From NCBI RefSeq assembly GCF_900169145.1, contig NZ_FXZD01000013.1, positions 1-64,000 on the forward strand: DNA of 64,000 nucleotides. The letters run 5' to 3'. Below are positions 8,418-15,669 of this stretch, piece after piece. The position numbers and the translations under genes were made by a program. The stretch comes from Brevibacterium antiquum CNRZ 918 (GTDB taxonomy: Bacteria; Actinomycetota; Actinomycetes; Actinomycetales; Brevibacteriaceae). Below the pieces are notes generated by a model, which saw only the letters and a program-made list of their open reading frames with translations, searched no databases and was not told where the DNA came from. The stretch's first letter is position 1, and each line of letters starts with the position of its first letter.

Positions 8418-8764
8418 GTTCCGAACTGTGCAATTACGCAGATATATCGCGTGCGCGTGTTTTTGGCTGCGCACCGTGCGCAACTCGTCCGCACGCGCAC
8501 GTGTTTTTGCGACGGAACCGTTCCGACACCTCTAATCCGCGTGCGCGTGTTTTTGGGTTGCGGACGTACGGACGAGACTCGCGGGCGCACGTTTTTGTCG
8601 AAGGTTCCGTGACTCTCACCCTGTTATTCGCGTGCGCACGTTTTTGGTTTCGCACCGTGCGAAGTCTCTGTTTCCGTGCGCGCACGTTTTGCGTTCGACC
8701 CGTCCGAACGAGCACCGAGACTCCTTCATTCGCGTGCGTGCGTTTTTGCATCGGAACAGTTCGC
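8418..8764. repeat. Array of seven GC-hairpin/T-tract boxes alternating with inverted repeats
   Basis: Seven copies of a box like CGTGCGCACGTTTTTG lie at about 8448-8466, 8490-8510, 8538-8556, 8580-8597, 8629-8646, 8675-8692 and 8731-8748. The T-tract spacing is 42-56 bp. Several boxes are self-complementary before the T-run (CGTGCGCACG at 8631-8640, CGTGCGCGCACG at 8675-8686). Between them sit hyphenated inverted repeats of odd length with variable arms: TGCGCAC-C-GTGCGCA (8468-8482), CGGAAC-C-GTTCCG (8513-8525), TTCGCAC-C-GTGCGAA (8649-8663), CGTTCG...CGAACG (8692-8710) and GTTC-C-GAAC (8418-8426). Box orientation is constant. On the plus strand each box resembles a short intrinsic terminator. 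Confidence 0.85.
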
Positions 8765-8787
8765 AACAGTCTGTTCTGGGCACACGA

Positions 8788-8841
8788 AAGCGCCCCCTGC
8801 ACACGTTCCACTTGGAGGTAGTCCGACCCTGGGGGGCGCTT
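8788..8841 (-). terminator. Hairpin after the 245-residue phage gene
   Basis: AAGCGCCCCC at 8788-8797 pairs with GGGGGCGCTT at 8832-8841 across a loop of about 34 bases. On the minus strand the stem ends in TTTCGTGT. It lies 20 bp past the stop of the gene at 8861-9598 and probably ends the leftward operon, separating it from the repeat array and the tape measure gene. Confidence 0.5.
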
Positions 8842-8860
8842 CGCTGGTTAGCCTACCGGG

Positions 8861-9598
8861 TCACTCTGACACGGCGGCGGCACCCTCTCCGGTATCAGCC
8901 GAGGCGTTGGCGTCATGGTTGGCGATGAGGCCAGCACCACCGGACATGGCATGCTGCTCGGCCTGCTGGGCATCGAGGGCCGAGTGCAGGTCGGAGACGC
9001 CATTGACCTGACCAGCGACCGCCCGGTCGAGGTGATTGAGAGTGACCTCGGCGTAGGCGTGCAGACCTGCCGCCTGACGGGACTTTGCCAGGGCACCTCT
9101 GCCGGTGTTGCCTCCAAGATCGGCTGCGCGGTCCTCGACGGCTCTCTGCACGGCGGTGGTGTCCGGTGCCTCGTACTGCTGGCCTCGGCTCGTCCCTGCG
9201 GCCTGCTGGGCCTCGGCGTGGTCTGTCCAGAACTCGTTGATGGCGGCGAGCGTGGTGTCGTCGGCGCTGTCGATGATCTGGCCGATGCTCAGGCCCGCGT
9301 TGAGCTTGGTCTGCACAGCTTCCCACTTGGCCTTGGCCTTGGCGACGGTTCCGGCATTGTTCCAATCGAGCTTGGGACGGTACTTGTCGAACGCCGAACG
9401 ATCATGGTCGAGGTACAGGGCCGAACGGTGGCCGTCGACCTCCTTGCCGTACTTGGCTCGCACTCGATCGACGAGGAGCTCGCGCTGCTTGCTGAGGCCT
9501 TCGTCCGTGAGGTCGGGGTTGGTGTAGTTGCGAGCGGCGTGGAGCTCGTCGCCGAACGCCTTCGCTGTGGCGCTGATCTGCTGCTTGCTGGTGTTCAT
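8861..9598 (-). CDS. Phage protein of unknown function (245 residues)
   Basis: Start chosen at ATG 9598 (MNTSKQQISAT), behind a purine-rich GAAAGAGAG; the longer open frame upstream has shadow composition. The protein is acidic, Ala/Asp/Gln-rich and probably helical, without cysteines or membrane segments. It lies between the small gp10-like gene and the tape measure gene, where siphophages usually have major tail, tail assembly or scaffold proteins. I do not recognise any of those families. Structural or assembly role is inferred from position only. Confidence 0.65.
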   Translation of the reverse strand: MNTSKQQISATAKAFGDELHAARNYTNPDLTDEGLSKQRELLVDRVRAKYGKEVDGHRSALYLDHDRSAFDKYRPKLDWNNAGTVAKAKAKWEAVQTKLNAGLSIGQIIDSADDTTLAAINEFWTDHAEAQQAAGTSRGQQYEAPDTTAVQRAVEDRAADLGGNTGRGALAKSRQAAGLHAYAEVTLNHLDRAVAGQVNGVSDLHSALDAQQAEQHAMSGGAGLIANHDANASADTGEGAAAVSE

Positions 9599-9624
9599 GG
9601 TGTTCTCTCTTTCGGTGGGGTGGT

Positions 9625-9864
9625 TCAGTTGGTGTGTTCGCCGAGCCGGTGCGGTCCGGGGTCTGGGAGGCCGAGGCCGATGACGTGGGCACGCCACGCT
9701 GAGTAGGTGGGCCATTCGTCGGGTAGGCCAGGATTGACGACGAGGGGGCCGTGTGGGTCCGCTTCTCCGGCGTTCGATGGTCCGAGGTAGTCGTCGGGCC
9801 TGGGGTCTACGGCACCGTCTCGGAGTGGTGTGCCTGTTCGGTCGGGTGGTGGGTTCGGGGGCAT
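9625..9864 (-). CDS. Small proline-rich phage protein
   Basis: A 79-residue protein from ATG 9864 (MPPNPPPDRTGTPL). It is Pro/Gly/Asp-rich at the N-terminus, with an EWPTYSAWRAHVIGLGLPDPG core that looks like a folded part. It lies 22 bp after the gp10-like gene and 26 bp before the 245-residue gene, all leftward. Unknown function; a small head-tail or assembly factor would suit the location. Confidence 0.55.
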   Translation of the reverse strand: MPPNPPPDRTGTPLRDGAVDPRPDDYLGPSNAGEADPHGPLVVNPGLPDEWPTYSAWRAHVIGLGLPDPGPHRLGEHTN

Positions 9865-9886
9865 GGGCGTTTCCTGTCTTTGGGTT

Positions 9887-10237
9887 TTACAGTTGCTTTC
9901 GGATTGCGGCGGCGACGATCTCGCGGATCGTGCCCTTACTGCTATTAAGGGGATCCTCGAGGTACTTGGCTTTGCGGCCCTTATTGTGCCGGTAGTGCAT
10001 CGACTCGTGCTGGTCGATCGCGTACTCGGTATCAAATCCGACCGCAGCGCGTGCGACGTTGCCGTTGAGTTCGTTGGCGGCGCGGCCTGACCGCTCAAGG
10101 GTGCCTTCCTCGTGCGGGACCTGCTTCCTTGCCTCACCGAGGACATGCTCGGCTGCGAGTCCCACACCGCGCTGGGCGGCGTCGTTGATGATCGGAATGG
10201 GGTCCTTGCCGGGGTTCCAGCGAACATTCTTGCTCAT
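9887..10237 (-). CDS. HK97 gp10-like head-tail / minor capsid protein
   Basis: A 116-residue protein with the usual gp10-like landmarks: ARKQVPHEEGTLERSGRA (the VP..tG.L..S motif, residues about 36-53), then a strand pair with EYAIDQHESMHYRHNKGRKAKYLEDPL (residues about 71-97), the Y..xxHE...gKaKYLE pattern. Members join the head connector to the tail. The start follows a strong AGGAGG-containing leader. It is one of only two genes here that I can assign to virion assembly, the other being the tape measure. Its usual partners (portal, head-tail adaptor) are missing upstream. Confidence 0.75.
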   Translation of the reverse strand: MSKNVRWNPGKDPIPIINDAAQRGVGLAAEHVLGEARKQVPHEEGTLERSGRAANELNGNVARAAVGFDTEYAIDQHESMHYRHNKGRKAKYLEDPLNSSKGTIREIVAAAIRKQL

Positions 10238-10243
10238 GGTTGT

Positions 10244-10696
10244 TCACCTCCTTTCGGTGATGCCGAGGTTGCGGGCCAAGACTGACCGCGGTTCGGTCGC
10301 CCGGGCTTCGAGTGCCTTACGGCGTTTGCGGATGATTTCGGACATGTGATCGCCGAGAGCGCCGACGATCCGATAGCGAACCCGTCGTGAGTAGCGTTTC
10401 TCGACGTACTGAACCTTCTCCTCGAATGTGCCCGGTGAGTTGATGAAGCGGTCGATCTTGTCCTGCACGTCGGCCTCGTTGAGCGGTGGCAACTTGTGCC
10501 GGTGGACGATGGGCCAGAAGGTGGCATCGTCAACATCGACGATCTTGGGCCACGTGCCGGCGATGGTGTGCAGCTGATCGGCGATGGCGGCGACATCGTA
10601 GTCGACGTAGATGATGCCGGGGGCCTTCATGAGGCGCTGGTCGACGTGGCGCTCACCTCGGCGGCGACTGTCGACGGCATTGGGGTCACGGTTCAT
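10244..10696 (-). CDS. Phage protein of unknown function (150 residues)
   Basis: An Arg- and Asp-rich protein of 150 residues beginning MNRDPNAVDSRRRGERH. The centre has a hydrophobic strand pattern (PGIIYVDYDVAAIADQL) and the second half is helical and basic (EKRYSRRVRYRIVGAL, then IIRKRRKALEARA). The basic tail suggests nucleic acid contact or docking to another phage protein, but this is inference. It overlaps a 25-codon ORF at its start and is followed after 6 bp by the gp10-like gene, so it belongs to the leftward operon. Confidence 0.65.
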   Translation of the reverse strand: MNRDPNAVDSRRRGERHVDQRLMKAPGIIYVDYDVAAIADQLHTIAGTWPKIVDVDDATFWPIVHRHKLPPLNEADVQDKIDRFINSPGTFEEKVQYVEKRYSRRVRYRIVGALGDHMSEIIRKRRKALEARATEPRSVLARNLGITERR

Positions 10697-10763
10697 GAGG
10701 TTCGGTTTCCTCTCGGTGCTTGGTGGGGTTCTGCGGTTTGTGCGGATTGTGCGGCGTGGTCAT
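10686..10763 (-). CDS. Possible 25-residue peptide in the leftward phage operon
   Basis: ATG at 10763 overlaps the stop of the preceding 49-residue gene by four bases (ATGA), and the stop overlaps the start of the next gene. The peptide (MTTPHNPHKPQNPTKHREETE and four more residues) is hydrophilic, rich in Pro, His and Thr. It may be a genuine micro-protein or only a device for translational coupling. Confidence 0.35.
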   Translation of the reverse strand: MTTPHNPHKPQNPTKHREETEPHEP

Positions 10764-10909
10764 GGCTCTCGCGATTGCTTGCCGGCCGGGTGTCGGTCGA
10801 TCGCTGCGGTGCGCTTCTCTCCGCAGTCGAGGCAGAGGCGGGTGTGGCGGTCGACGAAGATGAACACGCTGCCGAGGAGCTCTCCACATGCTGTGCAGTT
10901 GACGATCAT
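10760..10909 (-). CDS. Small zinc-ribbon protein (49 residues)
   Basis: Found by direct translation, since it is very short. From ATG 10909 the protein reads MIVNCTACGELLGSVF, then a loop, then RLCLDCGEKR: two CxxC knuckles about 18 residues apart, the classical zinc ribbon. The start overlaps the previous stop by four bases and its own stop overlaps the next ATG, so it is tightly coupled within the operon. Such ribbons in phage early operons usually bind DNA, RNA polymerase or host proteins; which one is unknown here. Confidence 0.65.
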   Translation of the reverse strand: MIVNCTACGELLGSVFIFVDRHTRLCLDCGEKRTAAIDRHPAGKQSREP

Positions 10910-11115
10910 GAGCACTCACCGCCTGCGATCAGGAACCCCACGTTTACGTCGATTCGGGGTGACTCCAAATAGCTGTGATCCAGGGTCGAGTCTCGGTGAG
11001 ATTGTGCGCGTTGCTCGTCTGACCAGGGGATATGGTGACTTCCCCCGGTCGGTGGATCTGATACCGAGTCACGCACCCCACGGTCACTCATCTCTTTGCT
11101 GAGGAAACTGGTCAT
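10906..11115 (-). CDS. Small phage protein (69 residues)
   Basis: Start taken at ATG 11115 (MTSFLSKEMSDRGVRD) behind GGAGG; the longer frame upstream is a shadow of the neighbouring zinc-finger gene. The protein is polar and charged (WSDEQRAQSHRDSTLDHS) with a hydrophobic C-terminal strand (DVNVGFLIAGG). No known domain recognised. Start and stop overlap its neighbours by four bases on each side, so it is part of the coupled chain of small genes. Confidence 0.55.
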   Translation of the reverse strand: MTSFLSKEMSDRGVRDSVSDPPTGGSHHIPWSDEQRAQSHRDSTLDHSYLESPRIDVNVGFLIAGGECS

Positions 11116-11381
11116 GATGCCTCCGATGTTGAGCGTGTCGGGTGCCAGCAGCCGAGCAGCATCGCAGTGCTGGTTCGGTTGCCTGACACATAGCGGATGT
11201 GGTCGTACATGTCGTGCCACCCGTTCGGGCACTGGGGGTACCAGCGCGAGTGCAGTGGTGTGGTGGTCAGGCACGGATAGCAGATGAGGCGGTGGTCGTC
11301 GGTGACGTTGTGCCCCTCGTCCTGCCCGATGACGCGGTGGCAGGCATTGCAGGTGAAGGCCGGAGCCATGGACATGCTCAT
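11112..11381 (-). CDS. Small phage protein with CxxC zinc-binding knuckles (89 residues)
   Basis: From ATG 11381 (MSMSMAPAFTCNACH) the protein has CNACH, then RLICYPCL, which together make a four-cysteine zinc site. The second half is rich in His, Trp and Tyr (YPQCPNGWHDMYDHIRY). This is a zinc-finger or HNH-like layout, but I do not see a full HNH catalytic motif. It is one of several consecutive tiny cysteine-rich genes in this operon. Function unknown. Confidence 0.6.
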   Translation of the reverse strand: MSMSMAPAFTCNACHRVIGQDEGHNVTDDHRLICYPCLTTTPLHSRWYPQCPNGWHDMYDHIRYVSGNRTSTAMLLGCWHPTRSTSEAS

Positions 11382-11533
11382 CACATCCCCGTCCGGATTG
11401 CTTCGGTCCAGACGTTTCCGCACTGGCATTCGTAGGCGTAGGTGACCTCGTTCATCTCGGGCCAGGGCTCGGTGTCGTAGGGTCTCGTGGGCGTACTGCA
11501 CGATGGGCACGGTGCTGGGCTGTCTGTGGTCAT
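11381..11533 (-). CDS. Small CxxC protein (50 residues)
   Basis: From ATG 11533 (MTTDSPAPCPSCSTP) the sequence shows CPSC near the start and CQCG near the C-terminus (YECQCGNVWTEA), enough for one zinc ion. A GAAAGAG element precedes the start, just behind the previous stop. It lies between two other cysteine-rich genes of the operon. Confidence 0.55.
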   Translation of the reverse strand: MTTDSPAPCPSCSTPTRPYDTEPWPEMNEVTYAYECQCGNVWTEAIRTGM

Positions 11534-11534
11534 G

Positions 11535-11708
11535 TCACATCTCTTTCCTGGTCTCGGAGGAGTGAAGGGTGATTGGTTCGCATGTCGGGTGGTACTCGGT
11601 GGCGCCGTCTGTCCTCCACAGGGGGAGGTTGCACCGGAAGCACCACCTCCCGGTGCGCGGCCAGTAGCATCCGTTGTCATCGACCCATGAGGTGGTTGGT
11701 TTGCTCAT
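11535..11708 (-). CDS. Small cysteine-rich phage protein (57 residues)
   Basis: Read directly from the minus strand: ATG at 11708, TGA at 11535-11537. The protein has CFRC (residues 23-26), a tryptophan-rich core (GCYWPRTGRWCF) and a later HPTC, a plausible three-Cys/one-His zinc site. The start overlaps the stop of the DUF3987 gene by four bases (11705-11708). It is a shadow-free, compact gene of unknown function. Confidence 0.6.
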   Translation of the reverse strand: MSKPTTSWVDDNGCYWPRTGRWCFRCNLPLWRTDGATEYHPTCEPITLHSSETRKEM

Positions 11709-13336
11709 GAGGCTTTCCTCTCGTCATCGAGTCCCTGTGTGTAATTCCTATGCGCGGAGGTCGCCGCAGAATCCGCAGAACCCGCAGAACTCGAAGACGA
11801 GTGCCGAGCAGAGACCTCGAACGCCCTCGGATGAGTGACAAATCGCGGTGACCGCCGACGGCCGGGACCTTGAGGGGCCTCCTGATCTCGCGGAACGAGC
11901 CATCCGTGATCGAGCAGCGTGTCCATGGGCTCTGCCATGTCCGCCATCTTCGGGAACCGTGAGCGTGACGACTTCGTGAACAGGTCCCGTTCGGAGAACT
12001 CGTGCAACCCATACCGCCTGATCGTGGTCAGCAACTCCTCGGCCTTCGCGTTTTCACCCTTGGCATCCATGAGGTCGAACGCGGCAAGTGCATGGATGGC
12101 GAAGTAGTCACCGATGCGATCGGCTGCGTCGACGAGATCCACGGCCACGTCCGTACCTTCCCGGCCGTCGGCGAGATGCAGGATGCCAGCGATACGTGCC
12201 ACCGCGCCACTGAGCTTCGACCCCCACCCTTTGATCCGGAGACTACCGAGGGCGCCATCCTGACGTAGGCGGCGCTCGTTCTTCGCCTGCACCTCTGCGA
12301 ACCGGACACGAGCGTCCTGGTCGAACCTGAGGAACGTGGTGTGATCGTCGGGGGCGAACGTCCGCGCCAACGTCCGCATGCGGTCCTGGTAGCGCCCAGC
12401 AACGTCTCCGGGCACTGGTACGGGGTCAATGGTCCGATAGCCCACGAGAGAGTCAGGGACGGCGTACAGGAAGCGTTCCAGCTCGCCACGAGACTTCTCC
12501 ACAGACGTCTGGCCAATCTGCCGGAGCACAGACGGCTGCACAGTGAGCACGAAGGTGAGAGTGAGGCTGTCGATGTGCTCAGACTCCCGGCCTTTGCGGT
12601 CGACGGTGAACGAGTCGCCGGCATGACCGCGGAGCAGCACTTCGAGGTTCGAGATACCGGATGAGTACCGACCAGCGAAGATGTCGAAGATGCCACCCTC
12701 AGCGGCAGCGATGGCGAGCCGGCCACCCTGAGACGCCGCGATGCTGCCGATGGCTTCGGGCGTGGCGTCGTCTGCGAGGATTCGAGGAAGCACAGGGACG
12801 GAGAACTCAGCAAGCTCTCGTGCCGCCTGCAGGTATTCAGCTTCGTTCTCAGCGCTGGGCTTGCCGATCGCCGCCTTCTTGAACCGGCCGAGGTTGCCCT
12901 CCTTGATCTCTTTCAGCGCCTCGGCTTCGGCGATCATCGGACGGGCAGTCTCAATGAGCTCCTTCTCGACTTCCCGGATGGGTGATGTGATCGCAGAGAA
13001 CACGGCAGACTTCCGGTTTCCCGGCTCCATGGCGGTGACAACGTACAGGCAGAGGGGTTCGGTCCATCCGGTGGACGGTTGCACGGTTGCACGGCCAGCA
13101 ACGCACGCGGCGAGGCTTCCCAGTGCGACAGAGGCGGGCATGTCGATGGGGGTCTGCGTGGCCTCGGCGAGGGTCGTCACGTAGTCAGCGATGACCGGCG
13201 GCAGGGAGTCGATCGGGAACGTCGGCACTGCCGGTTTCTGGTGCAAGGGGGTCGGCTCTGGCCATGAGTCCCGTGGGATGGCTTCGGGGCCCATGCTTGC
13301 CAGTTCCTCTGGGCTGTAGTTGAAGACGTCTGTCAT
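11705..13336 (-). CDS. DUF3987 (YfjI-like) phage replication-type ATPase
   Basis: 543 residues from ATG 13336 (MTDVFNYSPEEL); the start overlaps the preceding stop by four bases. The domain follows the DUF3987 pattern: FPIDSLPPVIADYV near residue 40, MPASVALGSLAAC, and a nucleotide-binding loop-like EPGNRKSAVFSAI around residue 110. Later come a DDATPEAIGSIA helix and TLTFVLTVQPSVL before a long helical C-terminus. Members occur in phages, satellites and plasmids, often beside primase or in place of a replicative helicase. A replication role for this element is therefore likely but not proven; no Toprim or primase motif is visible in the chain. Confidence 0.75.
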   Translation of the reverse strand: MTDVFNYSPEELASMGPEAIPRDSWPEPTPLHQKPAVPTFPIDSLPPVIADYVTTLAEATQTPIDMPASVALGSLAACVAGRATVQPSTGWTEPLCLYVVTAMEPGNRKSAVFSAITSPIREVEKELIETARPMIAEAEALKEIKEGNLGRFKKAAIGKPSAENEAEYLQAARELAEFSVPVLPRILADDATPEAIGSIAASQGGRLAIAAAEGGIFDIFAGRYSSGISNLEVLLRGHAGDSFTVDRKGRESEHIDSLTLTFVLTVQPSVLRQIGQTSVEKSRGELERFLYAVPDSLVGYRTIDPVPVPGDVAGRYQDRMRTLARTFAPDDHTTFLRFDQDARVRFAEVQAKNERRLRQDGALGSLRIKGWGSKLSGAVARIAGILHLADGREGTDVAVDLVDAADRIGDYFAIHALAAFDLMDAKGENAKAEELLTTIRRYGLHEFSERDLFTKSSRSRFPKMADMAEPMDTLLDHGWLVPRDQEAPQGPGRRRSPRFVTHPRAFEVSARHSSSSSAGSADSAATSAHRNYTQGLDDERKAS

Positions 13337-13692
13337 GCTGCTGAATTCCTCTGCTGATTGTTGACGCGTTCGCGGCGGGCTCGGGCATCCCATTCGTCTC
13401 TGCGAGCCTTCGCGTCGACCGACTCGATAAGCTGCTTGATCCATGCGCGGTAGTCGCTGGTGTCCATGTGTTCGTCTTCGAGCTCCCGGCGTCGGTAGTC
13501 ATCGACGATGCCGCGAATGAATGCCGCCTCGTTGGTCTTGGCGCGAGCCAGGGCCGAGTTCCAGCCGAGACGATGGCCCGCTTCGTGTCCCTCGTCGAAT
13601 CCCTGCCGGTAGCCGCTGACGATGGCGAACGCGACGTCATCCCACGATGACGGGACGGCGGGGAAGGGCGGGTGCTCAGCCATCGGCATCAC
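13333..13692 (-). CDS. Phage protein of unknown function (119 residues)
   Basis: Polar and probably helical, with SWDDVAFAIVSGYRQGFDEGHEAG near the N-terminus and a long basic C-terminal helix (KARRDEWDARARRERV). Two start codons are possible (MMP or MAEHPP, four codons apart). The gene overlaps the following gene at 13676 and couples by ATGA to the DUF3987 gene. It might be an accessory factor for that ATPase, judged by linkage only. Confidence 0.6.
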   Translation of the reverse strand: MMPMAEHPPFPAVPSSWDDVAFAIVSGYRQGFDEGHEAGHRLGWNSALARAKTNEAAFIRGIVDDYRRRELEDEHMDTSDYRAWIKQLIESVDAKARRDEWDARARRERVNNQQRNSAA

Positions 13693-14014
13693 CCTCGTCC
13701 ATCCCGCTGATGGTCTCGTGCCACCGTTGTCGAAACGCTGCCTTGGACTCGATGCCGTTGCGCTCGATGAAGTCGGTATAGCTACGGATGATGGTGAGCA
13801 GTTGGGAGACGGTCACCGCGACGACTGGACGGATCATGTCGGCTGGCATGCCTTGGAGGTAGGGCATAATGTCCTCGATCTGTGCGACGTCGTCGCCGAT
13901 GAGGTCGATCATGCCGAGGAAGAATTGCTTCTGCACCTCTGCCATTTCCGTGGCGTCACCGATGCCGACGATATGGCCGTCCTCGTCGTAGGTGAAGTAG
14001 ATCTTGTCAGACAC
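13676..14014 (-). CDS. Phage protein of unknown function (112 residues)
   Basis: GTG at 14014 is chosen (VSDKIYFTYDEDGHIVG) because the longer frame upstream overlaps the preceding gene with shadow composition, and because GGGGTG lies in front of it. The protein is acidic and mostly helical, with a short N-terminal beta pair (IYFTYDEDGHIVGIG). No family recognised. Confidence 0.6.
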   Translation of the reverse strand: MSDKIYFTYDEDGHIVGIGDATEMAEVQKQFFLGMIDLIGDDVAQIEDIMPYLQGMPADMIRPVVAVTVSQLLTIIRSYTDFIERNGIESKAAFRQRWHETISGMDEGDADG

Positions 14015-14240
14015 CGAGCGCCACCCCTTCGCGGTTGGTCTTGAGCCGTGCCACAAGGTCAGCCCGTCCTGCACGGTAGGCGGCGCGATGGGCTGCGCTG
14101 AGGGACGGGAACCCGGCGCGACGAACGGTCATGTCTGCCCACACTTCGCCAAGGCTGAGAAGCCATTCGAGAGTCTCGAACCTGTCGTTGGCGCACTGTT
14201 TGCAGCCAGGATGGAAACCGAGGTGGAGGTCGCAGTTCAT
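14007..14240 (-). CDS. Small protein with a Cys/His cluster (77 residues)
   Basis: The N-terminus MNCDLHLGFHPGCKQCAND carries C3, H6, H10, C13 and C16, a compact metal-binding set that recurs in actinophage and satellite early proteins. The rest is helical (TLEWLLSLGEVWADM, AAHRAAYRAGRADLV). It overlaps both neighbours by four to eight bases in the leftward operon. Unknown function. Confidence 0.6.
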   Translation of the reverse strand: MNCDLHLGFHPGCKQCANDRFETLEWLLSLGEVWADMTVRRAGFPSLSAAHRAAYRAGRADLVARLKTNREGVALGV

Positions 14241-14629
14241 GCTGGCTCACCACCGTTCGGCATTGGCCTGAACACGCGGCGCGTGGATGGGGTCAGGTGC
14301 GTCATCCCGTCCTCGTCTTGGATCGGGACGGTGCAAGACTCGTCGTAGTAGACCGGCGTACCGTCCGAGTAGAAGCGGGCCTGCTCGTAGGTGTTCGAGT
14401 GAGGAACCTGTGACACAACGACGGGGCCGGACAGCTCGGTCAGCCGGTAAGACACCTGTGACTGCAGCGCCTGGTGCATGGATTCACGGACGTTGTCGAG
14501 CATCTTGAGCAGGTGCCCGTCTTCGTCGACGTCGTAGTTGATGACCAGATCCTCGGCGACGTAGTCCAGAATGTCGATGCCAGCGAGGGAGACGTGCTTG
14601 AGAGCGTCGAGTGGGGTTGGAGTGCTCAT
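14237..14629 (-). CDS. Phage protein of unknown function (130 residues)
   Basis: An acidic N-terminal helix pair (LDALKHVSLAGIDILDYV) is followed by a beta-rich half with several prolines (GPVVVSQVPHSN and GTPVYYDESCTVPIQDE). No signal peptide or membrane segment. ATGA overlaps at both ends place it in the same transcript as its neighbours. No family recognised. Confidence 0.6.
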   Translation of the reverse strand: MSTPTPLDALKHVSLAGIDILDYVAEDLVINYDVDEDGHLLKMLDNVRESMHQALQSQVSYRLTELSGPVVVSQVPHSNTYEQARFYSDGTPVYYDESCTVPIQDEDGMTHLTPSTRRVFRPMPNGGEPA

Positions 14630-15417
14630 GCTGACACCCCCATTTCGTTGATCATGGTCTCGATGCGATCGGCCTGCTCGATGAGGAAATGGCCGAGGGC
14701 ACGTAGGTCGGTAGGTTCCGAATGGAGGGTGACAGGCTCGAATTCCGCCCCTTCCTTGATTTCAATCCAAGGCATGATCGTCGCGTCGAGATCTTCCTTG
14801 TAATCGGCGTGCTGGACGATGACTTCGAGTCGGGACTCAGCCTTGATGGTGTCAGTCTTGAGATGTTCGGTCTTTGCGGAATGTTCGATGAGCGCACTTG
14901 TGTGCATGGCGAAACAGTCGCCGTCGTTGACGCACCATTCGGGATGCTCGATCTTCTCGTTCACCTCTTCGAGCTCGCCTGTCAGGTCAGCGCTGAAGAA
15001 TACTGTCCGATTGTTCGGTAGATTGCCGAAGACGGCAGCTCTGGCGATGAACCTAACCATGTAGTCCTGCTGGCTCGGCGTGGGCTCCTTGATGGCAGGC
15101 ACCGTGAAGTCGAGGATCTGGATGGCGCTATCCCAATGGATAGTGACGGTCTTGGCGTCGTCGTCGAGGATGGCCTTCTGGTGGATACGCTCTTCGGGCG
15201 AATCGTCATACTCAATGCGTGTTCCGAGGTCGGTCTCGCCGCCGTTGATGATGGTCAATGACTCAACGAGTTCATCGACTTCGCGGTCAAGGACGCGGGT
15301 GCACCAGCAGGTCTCGCCGATCGGGTGATGAACGCCGGCGCACCTGTCATCAGGGCAGTGGCATTCGGTCTGTCCGTGGTCGACTGTAGTATTGGTTGTA
15401 TCGTTCAGGGTGTTCAT
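14626..15417 (-). CDS. Phage protein with Cys/His metal site (263 residues)
   Basis: The N-terminal 40 residues contain CHCPDDRCAGVHHPIGETCWC, a dense cysteine/histidine cluster likely to bind zinc. The central part is a beta-sandwich-like segment (AKTVTIHWDSAIQILDFTV). A second small cluster HPEWCVNDGDCFAMH sits near residue 162; it recalls the DUF6907 pattern (WC..., VH.S), although I cannot confirm that family. The gene starts behind GGAAGGAA and is the third in the leftward operon. Function unknown. Confidence 0.65.
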   Translation of the reverse strand: MNTLNDTTNTTVDHGQTECHCPDDRCAGVHHPIGETCWCTRVLDREVDELVESLTIINGGETDLGTRIEYDDSPEERIHQKAILDDDAKTVTIHWDSAIQILDFTVPAIKEPTPSQQDYMVRFIARAAVFGNLPNNRTVFFSADLTGELEEVNEKIEHPEWCVNDGDCFAMHTSALIEHSAKTEHLKTDTIKAESRLEVIVQHADYKEDLDATIMPWIEIKEGAEFEPVTLHSEPTDLRALGHFLIEQADRIETMINEMGVSA

Positions 15418-15438
15418 TTCTGGTTCCTTCCAGAGTGT

Positions 15439-15669
15439 TCAGGCGGCCTCGGTGCGTGACTTCTTGGCGGGAGTCGCACCGGGGTCGTTCTTTGCGTGGC
15501 GGGTCCGGCATACAGAGCCGGCGCGGGCGGTCAGGGATTTCGGGTCAGAGATCGCGGCGCCGCAGTACTGGCAGCGGGCCGTTGCGACCATTCCGACCGA
15601 AGCCAGAAAGTCCTGGACCTCGGCGAGATGCTTCTCGTATGCCTTCGACGGCAAGATCAGTTCATCCAT
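15439..15669 (-). CDS. Small zinc-binding protein (76 residues)
   Basis: Start taken at ATG 15669 (MDELILPSKAYEKHL), which overlaps the stop of the upstream helix-turn-helix gene by eight bases. Near residue 35 it has ARCQYCGAAISDPKSL, followed by GSVCRTRH, which resembles the DUF6011 zinc-binding pattern (C.yCg..L.dp.S...G..C). A short coil precedes it. It is probably an early regulatory or DNA-processing accessory protein. Confidence 0.6.
   Translation of the reverse strand: MDELILPSKAYEKHLAEVQDFLASVGMVATARCQYCGAAISDPKSLTARAGSVCRTRHAKNDPGATPAKKSRTEAA

Noticed and set aside
8418..8764. CRISPR array
   Set aside because: Repeats are short, degenerate and self-complementary in different ways; the spacers are palindromic rather than unique, and no cas gene is near.
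8405..8821. Frames of 98-138 codons running through the hairpin array
   Set aside because: They translate the repeats into Arg/Thr/Cys-rich runs, have no ribosome binding site, and exist on both strands because of the GC-rich boxes.
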